Origin: an uncultured Collinsella sp.
GTDB lineage: Bacteria > Actinomycetota > Coriobacteriia > Coriobacteriales > Coriobacteriaceae
Direction: 5' to 3'
DNA: 64,000 nt
Assembly: GCA_900547025.1 (NCBI GenBank)
Contig: UREZ01000001.1
Coordinates: 21,772-85,771, forward strand
In this document: positions 39,979 through 49,393 of the stretch, one piece after another
Layout of the letters: every line of letters starts with the position of its first letter
How positions within the stretch are numbered: the first letter of the stretch is position 1
Made by a program: the position numbers and the translations under genes
Notes under the pieces: generated by a model
What the model was told of the DNA's origin: nothing
Seen by the model: only the letters and a program-made list of their open reading frames with translations
Database searches by the model: none

Positions 39979-40005
39979 TAAAAAATGCCGCCCCGGGAGG
40001 GCGGC
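39979..40005 (-). terminator. Terminator after EamA transporter
   Basis: On the minus strand GCCGCCC-tcc-CGGGGCGGC type stem followed by ATTTTTT. Confidence 0.85.
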
Positions 40006-40017
40006 GCAACAAGTTGT

Positions 40018-41001
40018 TTACAATTGCGGGCGCGGCTTTCGACGCAAAAAATCGAAGTGAGTCTCGCTCAAGATAATCGACAGGAAGATGAGCGCGAAGC
40101 CGGCGAGCAGGCGCGAGGTGAGCGCCTCCCCCATCAGCAGCACCGAGAACAGCACACCCGAAGGCGACTCCATCGAAAGGAGCAGCGAGCCCGTCGAGGC
40201 CGGGACATGCGCCAGGCCGACGTTTTGGATGAGCAGAGCCGCGCATGTGCAGCCCACCGAGAGAAACGCCATCGCACTGATAAAGCTCGGCGTCCACACG
40301 GACAGAGGCGCTTGGGTCTCGAATAGCAGCGACGTTGCCAGGCTCAGCACGCCGTTGCCCACAAACATCCAAAACGTGATGACGTTGATGTCCATTTTGC
40401 GACCGTACTTGGCAGTCACCGCCATCTGGATGGCGAAAAAGGCCGCACCCGCCAGCGTAATGACGTCACCGATGTTGAATTCAACGCTATCGAGTGCGAC
40501 GAGGCCAATGCCCGCTAGGCACAGCAGCGCGGCACCCAAGTTGTAGCGCGTGAGCTTTTCGCCGCTCAGGAAATAGCTCGCGAACGGTACAAGGATGCAA
40601 TACGTGCCCGTCAAAAAAGCATTCTTGCCCGCCGTAGTATGTGCCAGACCGACCGTCTGCAACGCATAGGCCGCCCACATGAGCACGCCCATACTCAGGC
40701 CAACGATCAGGTTGCGAGCGTTGAGGTGCGCGATGATGCGCTTGTGGAAGACGGCAAACATGACCAACGCTGCGGGCAGAAAACGTACATAGAGCAGCGC
40801 GAACACCGGAATGGTGCCGAGTGCGTCCTTCATAGTGGTAAAGGAGTAGCCCCAGATGACCGCCACCGAAAGGAGCAGAACCTTCCAGAACAGCGGAGAG
40901 CGTGCGCCGGCGCCCCGGGGAATACCGCCCGCGCCCAAATCCTCACGGGCTACTGGGCTATCGGGCAAGTTTTCGATTTCGTTGGCAGCGTATTGGGCCA
41001 T
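40018..41001 (-). CDS. EamA/DMT-family transporter
   Basis: About 327 residues with ten membrane helices in two EamA repeats (first from 'KVLLLSVAVIWGYSFTTMKD', second from 'IGDVITLAGAAFFAIQMAVT'). The family exports amino acids, purines or other metabolites; the substrate is unknown. ATG at 41001 has GCGAGG upstream. It carries its own terminator, so it is separate from the M20 gene downstream. Confidence 0.88.
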   Translation of the reverse strand: MAQYAANEIENLPDSPVAREDLGAGGIPRGAGARSPLFWKVLLLSVAVIWGYSFTTMKDALGTIPVFALLYVRFLPAALVMFAVFHKRIIAHLNARNLIVGLSMGVLMWAAYALQTVGLAHTTAGKNAFLTGTYCILVPFASYFLSGEKLTRYNLGAALLCLAGIGLVALDSVEFNIGDVITLAGAAFFAIQMAVTAKYGRKMDINVITFWMFVGNGVLSLATSLLFETQAPLSVWTPSFISAMAFLSVGCTCAALLIQNVGLAHVPASTGSLLLSMESPSGVLFSVLLMGEALTSRLLAGFALIFLSIILSETHFDFLRRKPRPQL

Positions 41002-41195
41002 GGAACATCCTCGCACTCAATCTGGGCGTGGTGTCCGCACGCGTATGGCTGCGTGCCGCCTCATGGTCAAATAAAAACAGGGCGCACCGGACCCCCGGCA
41101 CGCCCCGCTACTGTAGCAACAACCAAGCAACCCACGCAATCCAGCCCACTAAAGTACCGACTTGAATAACCTCGATGTTCCGTCAACGTCAGCGA

Positions 41196-41294
41196 AAACG
41201 GCCCCAAGCGAGCAAGGTGACGTGAAATGAAAGGGCGCTGACCTTCTGGTCGCGCCCTTGAAATTGAACGTCAGATTGCCGCTTGGGGCCGTTT
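41196..41294. repeat. Nested three-tier inverted repeat
   Basis: An outer 15-bp perfect repeat (AAACGGCCCCAAGCG, 41196-41210, with 41280-41294), a middle TGACGT/ACGTCA (41218-41223, 41268-41273) and an inner AAGGGCGC/GCGCCCTT (41231-41238, 41252-41259) share one axis. It lies in the 41002-41334 gap between the YhgE gene end and the EamA gene start. Confidence 0.7.
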
Positions 41295-41307
41295 GCAGCG
41301 TCGAGTC

Positions 41308-41335
41308 GTTACGCGGTTTGGTAAAACCGCGTAAC
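41308..41335 (-). terminator. Hairpin at the 3' end of the second YhgE gene
   Basis: GTTACGCGGTTT-tacc-AAACCGCGTAAC pairs perfectly and overlaps the stop-codon region. There is no clear T-run, so it may protect the 3' end instead of ending transcription. Confidence 0.5.
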
Positions 41336-43524
41336 TAGATTAATTTGGTTGATTCCAGCTTTTCGATAATCCAGTCGTTGGCTTTGATGACCGGGCGGCG
41401 GAAGACGACGCCCAGGGCCAACGACGGAATCAGGTAGCTCGCCAAGATGCCCAGCTCAACCCAGTACTCCATATGGTAGGCACCGGCCATGGCGGCGTGC
41501 ATGGCGTTGATGCCGTGGGTAAACGGCAGGAACGGATAGATCGCCTGGAACACGGGACCGGTCATCTCGATGGGGAACGTACCGCCCGAACCGCCGACCT
41601 GCATGACCAGCAGCACGACGGCGAGGGCCTTGCCGATATCTCCAAACGATACCGTAAGCGTGTAGACGATATTGGAGAACACGAGACTCGCAACCCAGCC
41701 CGCCAGCACAAACTGCAACGGGTTGTCGCACTGGATGCCAAAGAACAGAATGTCGCCCGCGCACACGAGCGTCGCCTGCAGCAGAGCCAGACCACCAAAG
41801 AACAGGTAGCGACCCAGGTAGATCTCGTGCAGGCGCACGGGGATGAGCTCGTTGATAAGCTCATCGTCAACCGAAACCTTCATCATGGCCGCCAGTACGA
41901 TCGAGCCGACCCATAGCGACAGAATCGTGTAGAACGGCGCCATGGCCGAACCGTAGTTGCGGATTGGATAGACCGGCTTACGGTCGAGTGCGACAGGGCC
42001 GGAAAGCGACACGGCGAGGCCCTCGGGGTCGTTGCCGATCATTGTCTTAATCATGGCCAGGTCACCCGAGATCAGAGCGCTATCAAGCTCGTCCTTAAAG
42101 GCACTGATCTTGTTCGACGCCTCGCCCAGCTGATCGGAAGCCTTGTTGACCAGCTTTGCAGCCTTGGAGAGACCCTTCGCGAGCGAACCAGAGGCGTCGG
42201 TCAGACCGCTCACGGCGCTATCCAAGTCACCCGAGATACCGTTCAGGGAATCCAGAACGCCCGAAATGGTCTTCTTGAGTTCCTTGGCCTTAACCGAGAA
42301 CGTAGAATCGTAGTCGGACTTGGCTCCCGAGATACCCGCCTTGGCATCGGCGATGGCCTGGTCGACCTCGGCACGCGAGTTGTTGACCTCCGCCATGCTG
42401 TCCGAAAGGGACTTTGCGGTCGCCGTCAGATCCTTCGCATTGTTGCGGTACTCCACGGCAATTCTGCCCAGCGACGTCGCAGCGGACTTGAAGCCGTCTT
42501 TGAGCTTGTCATCGCTCATCTGGTCGGCAAGGTTGCGGAGCCGATCGGCCATCGCATCGATATCGTCAGCACGCGTATTGAGCGCCGCTGCGGCTTCGTT
42601 GAGCTGAGACACCGTAAGGTCAACATGCTGATTCGCGGCATCGAATGCCTTCGCAAGCTCGGCGGACACGTTGTCGAACGAGCCCGCGCTTCCGTCAATC
42701 GCCGCGTCAACGGCATCGTTGGCGGCCTTGAGCGCTTCCTTGGAATCATTGATGCCGCTCTTGGCGTGCTCCATCAGCTGCTTCGTCGACTCATCAACGG
42801 TGCCCGTCTGCTTGAGCATGCCGCCCGCCGATGTCAGCGAATCGGACGTAGAGCTCAAAATGCCCGCGAGCGACGTCGCGCTCGCCTGAACGTCCTGCAG
42901 GTCCTCGACCGAATCGCCCAGCGTAGAGGACAGATTGGCGATAAAGTTGCTCACTTGGTCGGTGCTCATGTAATCGAGCAGGCTGGACACCGTCTTAAGG
43001 CCGATGGACGTGATGGTCTTGGTAAAGGTCTCGTTGACCTGGCTCTGGACGGCGCTCGAGCCCTTCTCGGTCACGATCTGTGCGATGGCGTTGGCCTTCT
43101 GGTTCTCATAGAACTCGATATCGGCGTGCTTCACGTCGGTCGAGAAGAGCGTCATCATGTCTGCGCTAAAACTTTTAGGGATAACAACGGCAGCGTAGTA
43201 CGCGCCCGACTTAACGCCCTCAATCGCCTTATCACGGTCGTTGAGGACGACCCAATCGAAGTTCTCGTTGCCGCGCAGGGTGGCGGTTACGTTTTCGCCC
43301 ACGTTGACCTCGACGGGAATCAGATCGCTCTCGTAGCCCTCATCGGTGTTGACCACTGCAATCTTAAGGTTGCCGGTATTGCCGTAGGGATCCCAGCTTC
43401 CGGCGATGTTAAACCACGCGTACAGGCATGGCACGATGATCAGGCCCATCACAACAACCAAGCCGATCACGGAGCGAGACACGTTTTGGACATCGCGCTT
43501 AAACAGGTGCAGGATGTTTTTCAT
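41335..43524 (-). CDS. YhgE/Pip-domain membrane protein (shorter copy)
   Basis: 729 residues. An N-terminal membrane helix preceded by 'LHLFKRDVQNVSRSV', a long extracytoplasmic part (about 40-520) with coiled-coil-like heptads of Ala, Asp and Ser, and a C-terminal block of five to six helices of the ABC-2 permease type ('PFYTILSLWVGSIVLAAMMKV', 'PFLPFTHGINAMHAAMAG'). These are the marks of YhgE/phage-infection-protein family members, whose role is uncertain (transport or secretion-related). GGAGGTGAGG precedes the ATG within the end of the longer copy, so the pair is cotranscribed. Confidence 0.85.
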   Translation of the reverse strand: MKNILHLFKRDVQNVSRSVIGLVVVMGLIIVPCLYAWFNIAGSWDPYGNTGNLKIAVVNTDEGYESDLIPVEVNVGENVTATLRGNENFDWVVLNDRDKAIEGVKSGAYYAAVVIPKSFSADMMTLFSTDVKHADIEFYENQKANAIAQIVTEKGSSAVQSQVNETFTKTITSIGLKTVSSLLDYMSTDQVSNFIANLSSTLGDSVEDLQDVQASATSLAGILSSTSDSLTSAGGMLKQTGTVDESTKQLMEHAKSGINDSKEALKAANDAVDAAIDGSAGSFDNVSAELAKAFDAANQHVDLTVSQLNEAAAALNTRADDIDAMADRLRNLADQMSDDKLKDGFKSAATSLGRIAVEYRNNAKDLTATAKSLSDSMAEVNNSRAEVDQAIADAKAGISGAKSDYDSTFSVKAKELKKTISGVLDSLNGISGDLDSAVSGLTDASGSLAKGLSKAAKLVNKASDQLGEASNKISAFKDELDSALISGDLAMIKTMIGNDPEGLAVSLSGPVALDRKPVYPIRNYGSAMAPFYTILSLWVGSIVLAAMMKVSVDDELINELIPVRLHEIYLGRYLFFGGLALLQATLVCAGDILFFGIQCDNPLQFVLAGWVASLVFSNIVYTLTVSFGDIGKALAVVLLVMQVGGSGGTFPIEMTGPVFQAIYPFLPFTHGINAMHAAMAGAYHMEYWVELGILASYLIPSLALGVVFRRPVIKANDWIIEKLESTKLI

Positions 43525-46350
43525 TTATGCCTCACCTCCTTTAGAGTGCTTGCCAAGCGGGGTGGTGTCCCCGTCGTTTCCGCTTACGTTGTCAACGTCG
43601 TCGGCATCTTGAGCCTTACGATGCACACCGATATGCGGCAGACGGCTCGTGGGCTGTTCGCTGTCCTTGGTGCCCCGCTCGCTGGCGTTGAGACCAAACA
43701 TGCGACGGGCAGCAGGGATGGCGGCCGTGTGCTCGCGCATCTCACGGCGAAGGTCCTCGTCCGAAAGCGCCGAGATACGCATCTGGGTATTGAGGCTCGC
43801 ACGGATATACTCGATGTTGATGAGCCAGCCACAGATGGCGATAACCGAAATGATCCAGATAACGAGCAGGATGATCTTGCCGTTATTGTCGATATCGAGC
43901 ACCGTCGAGAGCACAAAGAGCAGGACCTGCACGCCTACCACGGCAGCAAAACCGCCCTTGATGTAGTACGGGTAGCGATGCTCAAACGCCACGGCATGAT
44001 CGAGCAGCTCGCGACGGTACGAATCCGAATCGAGCATGACGCGCATGGCCGTGCGCAGCGAATAGCGCTGGCGCGGCAGGTCGTTGGACTCGCAGATCAT
44101 GAGGCCCGTCGTGGAAAGCTGCTTATCAAAGAGCAGATTGAGGTTGAGCAGCAACGGGCGCAGCTGCAGACCGATAAAGAGCGCCACGATCAGGAACACG
44201 CCCAGGATGCACAGGTTGAACAGGTAGTTGAACGAGTACATGCCGCCGACGGTCTCGCGCAGCAGGTTGATGCCATAGGTGAAGGGCAGCAGCGGATGCA
44301 GCCATTGGAAGAAGCCGGGCATCATCTCGATGGGATACATGCCCGACGAGCCGGGGATCTGCACAATGACGAGGATGACGCCAATGGCTTTACCGATATG
44401 CTTAAAGGTGGTGGACAGCGCATAGATGATGTTGACGTAGGTGAACGAGATAGCGATGCCGCCCAGCACGAACAGCAGCGGGTTGACGCACTGCACGCCA
44501 ATCACCAAATCGCCCACCGTAACGATGATGGCCTGGAACGCACCCAGGATCACCATCAGCAGCCAGCGGCCAAAGTAGCCCTGACGCGCCGTAAAGCTAC
44601 CGATGCCCTCGCGGTCGACCTCGAGCTTGTAGATAGCGATGAGCACATAGCCGCCTACCCACAGCGCCAGATTGGTGTAGAAGGGAGCGATGCCCGAGCC
44701 AAAGCTCTTGACTGGATAGATTGACTTGGACGTCAGCTCAACCGGAGATGCCATGAAATCTGCCACGTCATCGACGTCGACGTCCATGAGGTCGGCTAAC
44801 TCGCCCATAGACTCAGAGGTCTGTAGCGCCGCAATGTCATTGGCGGCGGTCGCGAGCTTGTCCTGAACCTTGGCAAGGGAGGCGTCGGTTTGGGACAGCG
44901 TGGTCTTTGCCTGCTTGAGCGTGGCGTCGAGCTGCGCCAGCGTGCCGCGCGCGCTCGCTATCGTGGGGGTCATACCCGATACAATGCCGGTCAAATCGCC
45001 CGAAACGGCGGCAAAGGAGTCAAGCGCGCCCGAAGCCTTCGGCAGTGCGTTCTGCCCCAGATCGGTCTGAGCCTGACCGAGGTTAGCCGTACCGGTCTGA
45101 ATTGCTGCGTTAAGCGCGTTGCTCGCGTTCGAGATTGCCGTAGCGTCGTTTGCCATGGCGCTCGACTGTGCAGAAAGGCCATCCTTAATGCTCTGCAGCT
45201 TCTGGTTTTGCTCGCGAAGCGAATTGATGGTCGACGCGATGAGCGCGTCGGCGTTCTCCGATCCCGTCGACGTATCGTTAGCGAGAATCTGCAGGCGCTC
45301 GATGACAGCGCTGTTGTGGTCAATCGTCGCCTGAAGGGATTCGAGCGAGTTGTCGATTCGAGTGGTCGTGGACGTAACCGTACCGGTAAGTCTGCCAATC
45401 GCGGCGTTCGCAGAAGCCGATGTCTTACTCAGCACGATGCTGCCCTCCGAAAGTGCCTTGGAGAGCGAGGTGATGGACTTGCCAGCCGTGGTGCGAGCTT
45501 CGCCCAGCAGATCATTACCCTGAGCGATTGCCTGCGTTAGCGAAGGTGCCTGTCCCTGCAGGCCCGCCAACGCAGCATCGGCCGAAGCAATCGAGCTGCT
45601 TGTCTTGTCGATGGCGGCGTTCATGTCGCCGATGGAATCACGTACTTCGCCCAGGGTATCAGACGCCTCGGACACCGAGCCCGCCAGCGAATCCTGGGTC
45701 TGGGTCGCTTTGTCCTTTAAATCGACTCCGGCATCTTTGGCGATTCCGGCAACAGTCTCGCCCACCGTAGAGACAAATTCCGAGTTGATCTGTTCCTCGA
45801 TGGTATTGGCGCCAGTGTCGGTGACCTTGGGCGCAATAGCGCTCTTCTTCTCGTTGACGTAGTACGTGAGCTTGGGCTGATGGTAATTGCCGTCGAGCAT
45901 TGAGACAAGATTGTCAGAGAAGTTCTTGGGGATCACGATGGCAGCGTAATATTCACCGCTCTCGACGCCCTCTTTAGCATCGGCGGCCGAATCGACGAAG
46001 GTCCAGCCCAGCTGATCGTTCTCTTTGAGCTGGTCGACAACCTTGTCGCCCGCATTGAGCTCGCCCACCAGGTCGTTTTGAGTTCCTTGGTCATTGTTGG
46101 CGATGGCAATCTTGATGCCCTGGGTGTTTCCGTACGGATCCCAGTTTGCCACGATGTTGTACCAGGCATATAGCGAGGGAATGACACACACGCCCAGGGT
46201 AACCACCAAGGCAACGGGGTTCATAAGCAATCGCTTAATGTCGCGCTTAAAGATCGCAAAGGAGACCTTTGCGTTGGATAGTTTGCTGCCGAGACTCACG
46301 CTTGGACCATCCATCCTGTCGTTGAATCGAATCGTACTATCGACAACCAT
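43525..46350 (-). CDS. YhgE/Pip-domain membrane protein (longer copy)
   Basis: About 941 residues from ATG 46350; the start is uncertain (TTG 46383 and ATG 46314 are alternatives, none has a strong ribosome site). It repeats the plan of its neighbour: helix after 'FAIFKRDIKRLL', a large coiled-coil-rich external part, and C-terminal permease helices ('PFYTNLALWVGGYVLIAIYK', 'LHPLLPFTYGINLLRETVGG'). It has an added C-terminal region with two more helices and a charged tail ending KHSKGGEA. The two genes probably encode a heteromeric membrane complex; function unknown. Confidence 0.82.
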   Translation of the reverse strand: MVVDSTIRFNDRMDGPSVSLGSKLSNAKVSFAIFKRDIKRLLMNPVALVVTLGVCVIPSLYAWYNIVANWDPYGNTQGIKIAIANNDQGTQNDLVGELNAGDKVVDQLKENDQLGWTFVDSAADAKEGVESGEYYAAIVIPKNFSDNLVSMLDGNYHQPKLTYYVNEKKSAIAPKVTDTGANTIEEQINSEFVSTVGETVAGIAKDAGVDLKDKATQTQDSLAGSVSEASDTLGEVRDSIGDMNAAIDKTSSSIASADAALAGLQGQAPSLTQAIAQGNDLLGEARTTAGKSITSLSKALSEGSIVLSKTSASANAAIGRLTGTVTSTTTRIDNSLESLQATIDHNSAVIERLQILANDTSTGSENADALIASTINSLREQNQKLQSIKDGLSAQSSAMANDATAISNASNALNAAIQTGTANLGQAQTDLGQNALPKASGALDSFAAVSGDLTGIVSGMTPTIASARGTLAQLDATLKQAKTTLSQTDASLAKVQDKLATAANDIAALQTSESMGELADLMDVDVDDVADFMASPVELTSKSIYPVKSFGSGIAPFYTNLALWVGGYVLIAIYKLEVDREGIGSFTARQGYFGRWLLMVILGAFQAIIVTVGDLVIGVQCVNPLLFVLGGIAISFTYVNIIYALSTTFKHIGKAIGVILVIVQIPGSSGMYPIEMMPGFFQWLHPLLPFTYGINLLRETVGGMYSFNYLFNLCILGVFLIVALFIGLQLRPLLLNLNLLFDKQLSTTGLMICESNDLPRQRYSLRTAMRVMLDSDSYRRELLDHAVAFEHRYPYYIKGGFAAVVGVQVLLFVLSTVLDIDNNGKIILLVIWIISVIAICGWLINIEYIRASLNTQMRISALSDEDLRREMREHTAAIPAARRMFGLNASERGTKDSEQPTSRLPHIGVHRKAQDADDVDNVSGNDGDTTPLGKHSKGGEA

Positions 46351-46489
46351 TGTACGTAGGCGCTTTAGTGCCTCGCGGCACAATGGTGCTGAGTTTTGCG
46401 GATAGCAATATACTACGAAGATAAGTTAACGTACAGTTGTACAGTATCTTTAATTTCAGCAGGTCACAAAACCACAACCCGCACAAATA

Positions 46490-46596
46490 AATGATCCCTT
46501 GGGGACGGAGGGATCATTCAAAAGGAAACGAGAGTGGAAAATCTCCCACTTCAAGCCCGCATTCGAGCCAAAAGTGGGAGATTATCCACTCTCGTT
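46490..46596. repeat. Two hairpins between htpG and the YhgE pair
   Basis: A small one, AATGATCCCT-tggggacgg-AGGGATCATT (46490-46518), shares the 20-mer TGATCCCTTGGGGACGGAGG with 37122-37141. A larger one has a 25-bp stem with one mismatch (AACGAGAGTGGA…, 46527-46551 with 46572-46596). The latter may end htpG transcripts. Confidence 0.75.
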
Positions 46597-46626
46597 CTAA
46601 TCTAGTTACGGTGCCGTATCCCCGAA

Positions 46627-48651
46627 CTACATCAAGTTGCAAACAGCCGCCGCGAAGGCCACGGGGTCCTCGGGGAGGATGCCCTCGACCAGCAGGGCCT
46701 GGTCATAGAGCAGACCGGAGTACTGCTTGATCTTGTCGGCGTCGCCTGCCTTCTGGGCAGCGACAAGCTTGTCAAAGACCGGGTGCTTGGCGTTGAGCTC
46801 GAGCACGCGTTGGCTCTTGGGCATGCCGTCGGGCGCGCCCTCGGGTCCTTTCTGGAGCACCTTCTCCATCTCGAGCGAAAGTGGGCCCTCGGTGGTGATG
46901 CAAGCGGGGGCATCGGTCAGGCGCGCGGAGACGGCAACTTTCTCGACCTTGTCACCGAGCGCCTCCTTCATTGCGCTAAAGAGATCCTCGTTCTCCTTGG
47001 TGGCGTCCTCGGCCTCCTTCTTCTCGTCCTCGGTCGCCAGATCAAGATCGCCAGTCGCAACGTTCTTGAGCTCCAGATGACGATCCTCGACCTCGGGCTC
47101 GGCACCGTCGGCCACGGCCTTTTCGGCAGCCTCGCGGGCAGCATCGTCCTCGTAGATCTTGGGCATATCGGCGGCAACGTACTCACGCATAGCCTGGAAC
47201 GTGAACTCATCCACATCCTGCGTCAGCAGCAGCACGTCATAGCCGCGGTCGAGCACGCCCTTTACCACGGGCATCTTGGCCAAGCGCTCACGCGAATCGC
47301 CGGCGGCGTAGTAGATGGCCTTCTGATCCTCGGGCATGCCCTTGGCATACTCGGCCAGGGTAATCATCTTCTGTTCCTTGGCAGACCAGAACAGCAGCAG
47401 GTCGGCAAGCTCATCGGCCTTCATGCCATAGCTCGAGTAGATGCCGTACTTAAGGCCGCGGCCAAAGTTCTCAAAGAACTTCTCGTAGGCCTCGCGGTCG
47501 TTGTCGCGCATATCCTCAAGATCGGCGGTAATCTTCTTTTCCACACGCTTGGCGATGGCCTTGAGCTGACGGTTCTGCTGCAGCGTCTCGCGCGAGATGT
47601 TGAGCGACACGTCGGCGGAATCCACGACGCCGCGGACAAAGTTGTAGTAGTCGGGCAGCAGGTCGTCGCACTTCTCCATAATCAGAACGTTGGAGCTGTA
47701 GAGCGCCAGACCCTTCTCGTAATCCTTGCTGTACAGATCGAACGGCGCGCGGCCCGGCACAAACAGCAGGGCGTCATACTCGAGCGTGCCCTCGGCATGG
47801 AAGCTGATGGTGCGCGCAGGATCGTCAAAGTCGTGGAACGTGGACTTGTAGAACTCGTCGTAGTCCTTCTGCTCGACATCGGAGCTGCGCTTCTTCCAGA
47901 TCGGTGTCATGGAATTGACGGTCTCAAGCTCCTGGTAGTCCTCGTACTCGGGCTTGTAATCGTCGCCGGCGTCCTCGGGCTTGGGTTTCTGGCGGCTTTT
48001 GGACACCATCATCTGAATCGGGTAGCGCACATAGTTGCTGTACTGCTGAATCAGGCTCTTGAGACCCCACTCGGTCAGGAAGCGATCGTAGGTCTCGGCC
48101 TCGCCGTCGGCATCGAGCTTCTCGTTCTCGCGCAGCGTCAGGATGACATCGGTACCGTGCTCGGCGCGCTCGCCGTCCTCGATGGTGTAGCCCTCAAGAC
48201 CGTCGGATTCCCACACATGGGCGACATCCTCGCCATAGGCGCGGCTCACGACCTTCACGTGGCTGGCGACCATAAAAGCCGAGTAGAAGCCCACGCCAAA
48301 CTGGCCGATGATGTCGACATCCGAACCCTGCTGCTCAGCGTTCTCGGTCTTAAACTCCTCGGAGCCGGAATGGGCGATGGTGCCCAGATTGCGCTCGAGC
48401 TCCTCGGCGGTCATGCCAATGCCGTTATCCGAGATAGTAATGGTGCGGGCGTCTTTATCAAAGGAGACGCGAATAGCTAGGTCGCCCTGGTTGATCTTGA
48501 CGCTCGGGTCCTGCAGGCTCTTAAAGTTGAGCTTGTCGACGGCGTCGCTCGCGTTAGAGATAAGCTCGCGCAGGAAGATTTCCTTATTGGTGTAGATGGA
48601 GTTGATCATGAGGTCGAGCAGTTTTTTGCTCTCGGTCTTAAATTGACGCAT
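46627..48651 (-). CDS. htpG: Chaperone HtpG (Hsp90 family)
   Basis: 674 residues. The GHKL ATP site is clear: 'FLRELISNASDAVDKLNFKS', 'ISDNGIGMTAEELERNLGTI' and 'GQFGVGFYSAFMVA'. Middle and C-terminal dimerisation domains follow. It is about 50 residues longer than E. coli HtpG, largely from an acidic stretch near residues 535-565 (DLATEDEKKEAEDATKENED). It helps fold client proteins with ATP. An operator-like palindrome lies 110-140 bp upstream. Confidence 0.96.
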   Translation of the reverse strand: MRQFKTESKKLLDLMINSIYTNKEIFLRELISNASDAVDKLNFKSLQDPSVKINQGDLAIRVSFDKDARTITISDNGIGMTAEELERNLGTIAHSGSEEFKTENAEQQGSDVDIIGQFGVGFYSAFMVASHVKVVSRAYGEDVAHVWESDGLEGYTIEDGERAEHGTDVILTLRENEKLDADGEAETYDRFLTEWGLKSLIQQYSNYVRYPIQMMVSKSRQKPKPEDAGDDYKPEYEDYQELETVNSMTPIWKKRSSDVEQKDYDEFYKSTFHDFDDPARTISFHAEGTLEYDALLFVPGRAPFDLYSKDYEKGLALYSSNVLIMEKCDDLLPDYYNFVRGVVDSADVSLNISRETLQQNRQLKAIAKRVEKKITADLEDMRDNDREAYEKFFENFGRGLKYGIYSSYGMKADELADLLLFWSAKEQKMITLAEYAKGMPEDQKAIYYAAGDSRERLAKMPVVKGVLDRGYDVLLLTQDVDEFTFQAMREYVAADMPKIYEDDAAREAAEKAVADGAEPEVEDRHLELKNVATGDLDLATEDEKKEAEDATKENEDLFSAMKEALGDKVEKVAVSARLTDAPACITTEGPLSLEMEKVLQKGPEGAPDGMPKSQRVLELNAKHPVFDKLVAAQKAGDADKIKQYSGLLYDQALLVEGILPEDPVAFAAAVCNLM

Positions 48652-48763
48652 ATGCAGTCCTTTCGCGCTACCCCCGTCCGCAAAAACGGCCCGGTTGCCC
48701 GAGCCGCATCGCAGACCTGCTATGTTCAGACTTAGATTTTATAACCCATTAGCGCGCATATAT

Positions 48764-48789
48764 ACATACGGAATCGAAAAACTGTATGT
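48764..48789. promoter_or_regulatory. Palindrome upstream of htpG
   Basis: ACATAC (48764-48769) and GTATGT (48784-48789) with outer AGCGC/GCGCT parts form an imperfect dyad. It is not the CIRCE sequence. It could be a stress-regulator site. Confidence 0.35.
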
Positions 48790-48853
48790 CTAAGCGCTCC
48801 GATGCGCCAATTGCCAAGGAGTGTCCCCGACTGCCGGCAGAAAAGGAACGTCC

Positions 48854-49354
48854 CTATCTGCCATCTACGCGCTTGGCCATCCAGACATGGGGCTGGCCCT
48901 CGTCTTCGTAGTCTACCGGGGCAATTTGCGTGTAGCCCGCCTTTATATAGAGCGGCAGCACGTATTCCTGCGCATGCAGCTTAATGAGCTTGGCGCCGGC
49001 ATCACGCGCGCACGTATCACTGGCCTCGACAATCTTGCTCGCCAGACCGAGACGGCGCATGCTCGGCAGCACAGCCACGCGCCCCATAATGTAGGTCTCC
49101 CCCGCCGCGACGCCTTCGTCCAAGTCGCACGCCGGCGACACCGGAGCCTCTGCGTCAGCCGCGCGCTCAAGCTCTTCGGGAAACACGCGCGAGCAACCGG
49201 CAAGCTCGCCGTCTACATAGAGCGTCACATGAATGCAGTTCGGATCCTCGTCGATAGCGTCAAACTCGTTCTCGTAGCCCTGCTCGTCCATAAAAACGAC
49301 GCGGCGCACCAACGCCGCGTCATCAAAGCATCCCGTCTTAAGTTGGATATCCAT
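48854..49354 (-). CDS. GNAT-family N-acetyltransferase
   Basis: 166 residues. The acetyl-CoA motif A is 'YIMGRVAVLPSMRRLGLASK' (pattern V-x-P-x-x-R-x-x-G-x-A/G), followed by 'LIKLHAQEYVLPLYIKAGYT'; this resembles ElaA-like GNATs. The acceptor is unknown. ATG at 49354 has AAAGGG upstream; the frame opens six codons earlier. It is the last gene of the strand run that starts with the chain-length regulator, 39 bp after the phosphatase. Confidence 0.85.
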   Translation of the reverse strand: MDIQLKTGCFDDAALVRRVVFMDEQGYENEFDAIDEDPNCIHVTLYVDGELAGCSRVFPEELERAADAEAPVSPACDLDEGVAAGETYIMGRVAVLPSMRRLGLASKIVEASDTCARDAGAKLIKLHAQEYVLPLYIKAGYTQIAPVDYEDEGQPHVWMAKRVDGR

Positions 49355-49393
49355 GGCTGCCCTTTCATTCAATGCGAACGTTAGGGACAGATT

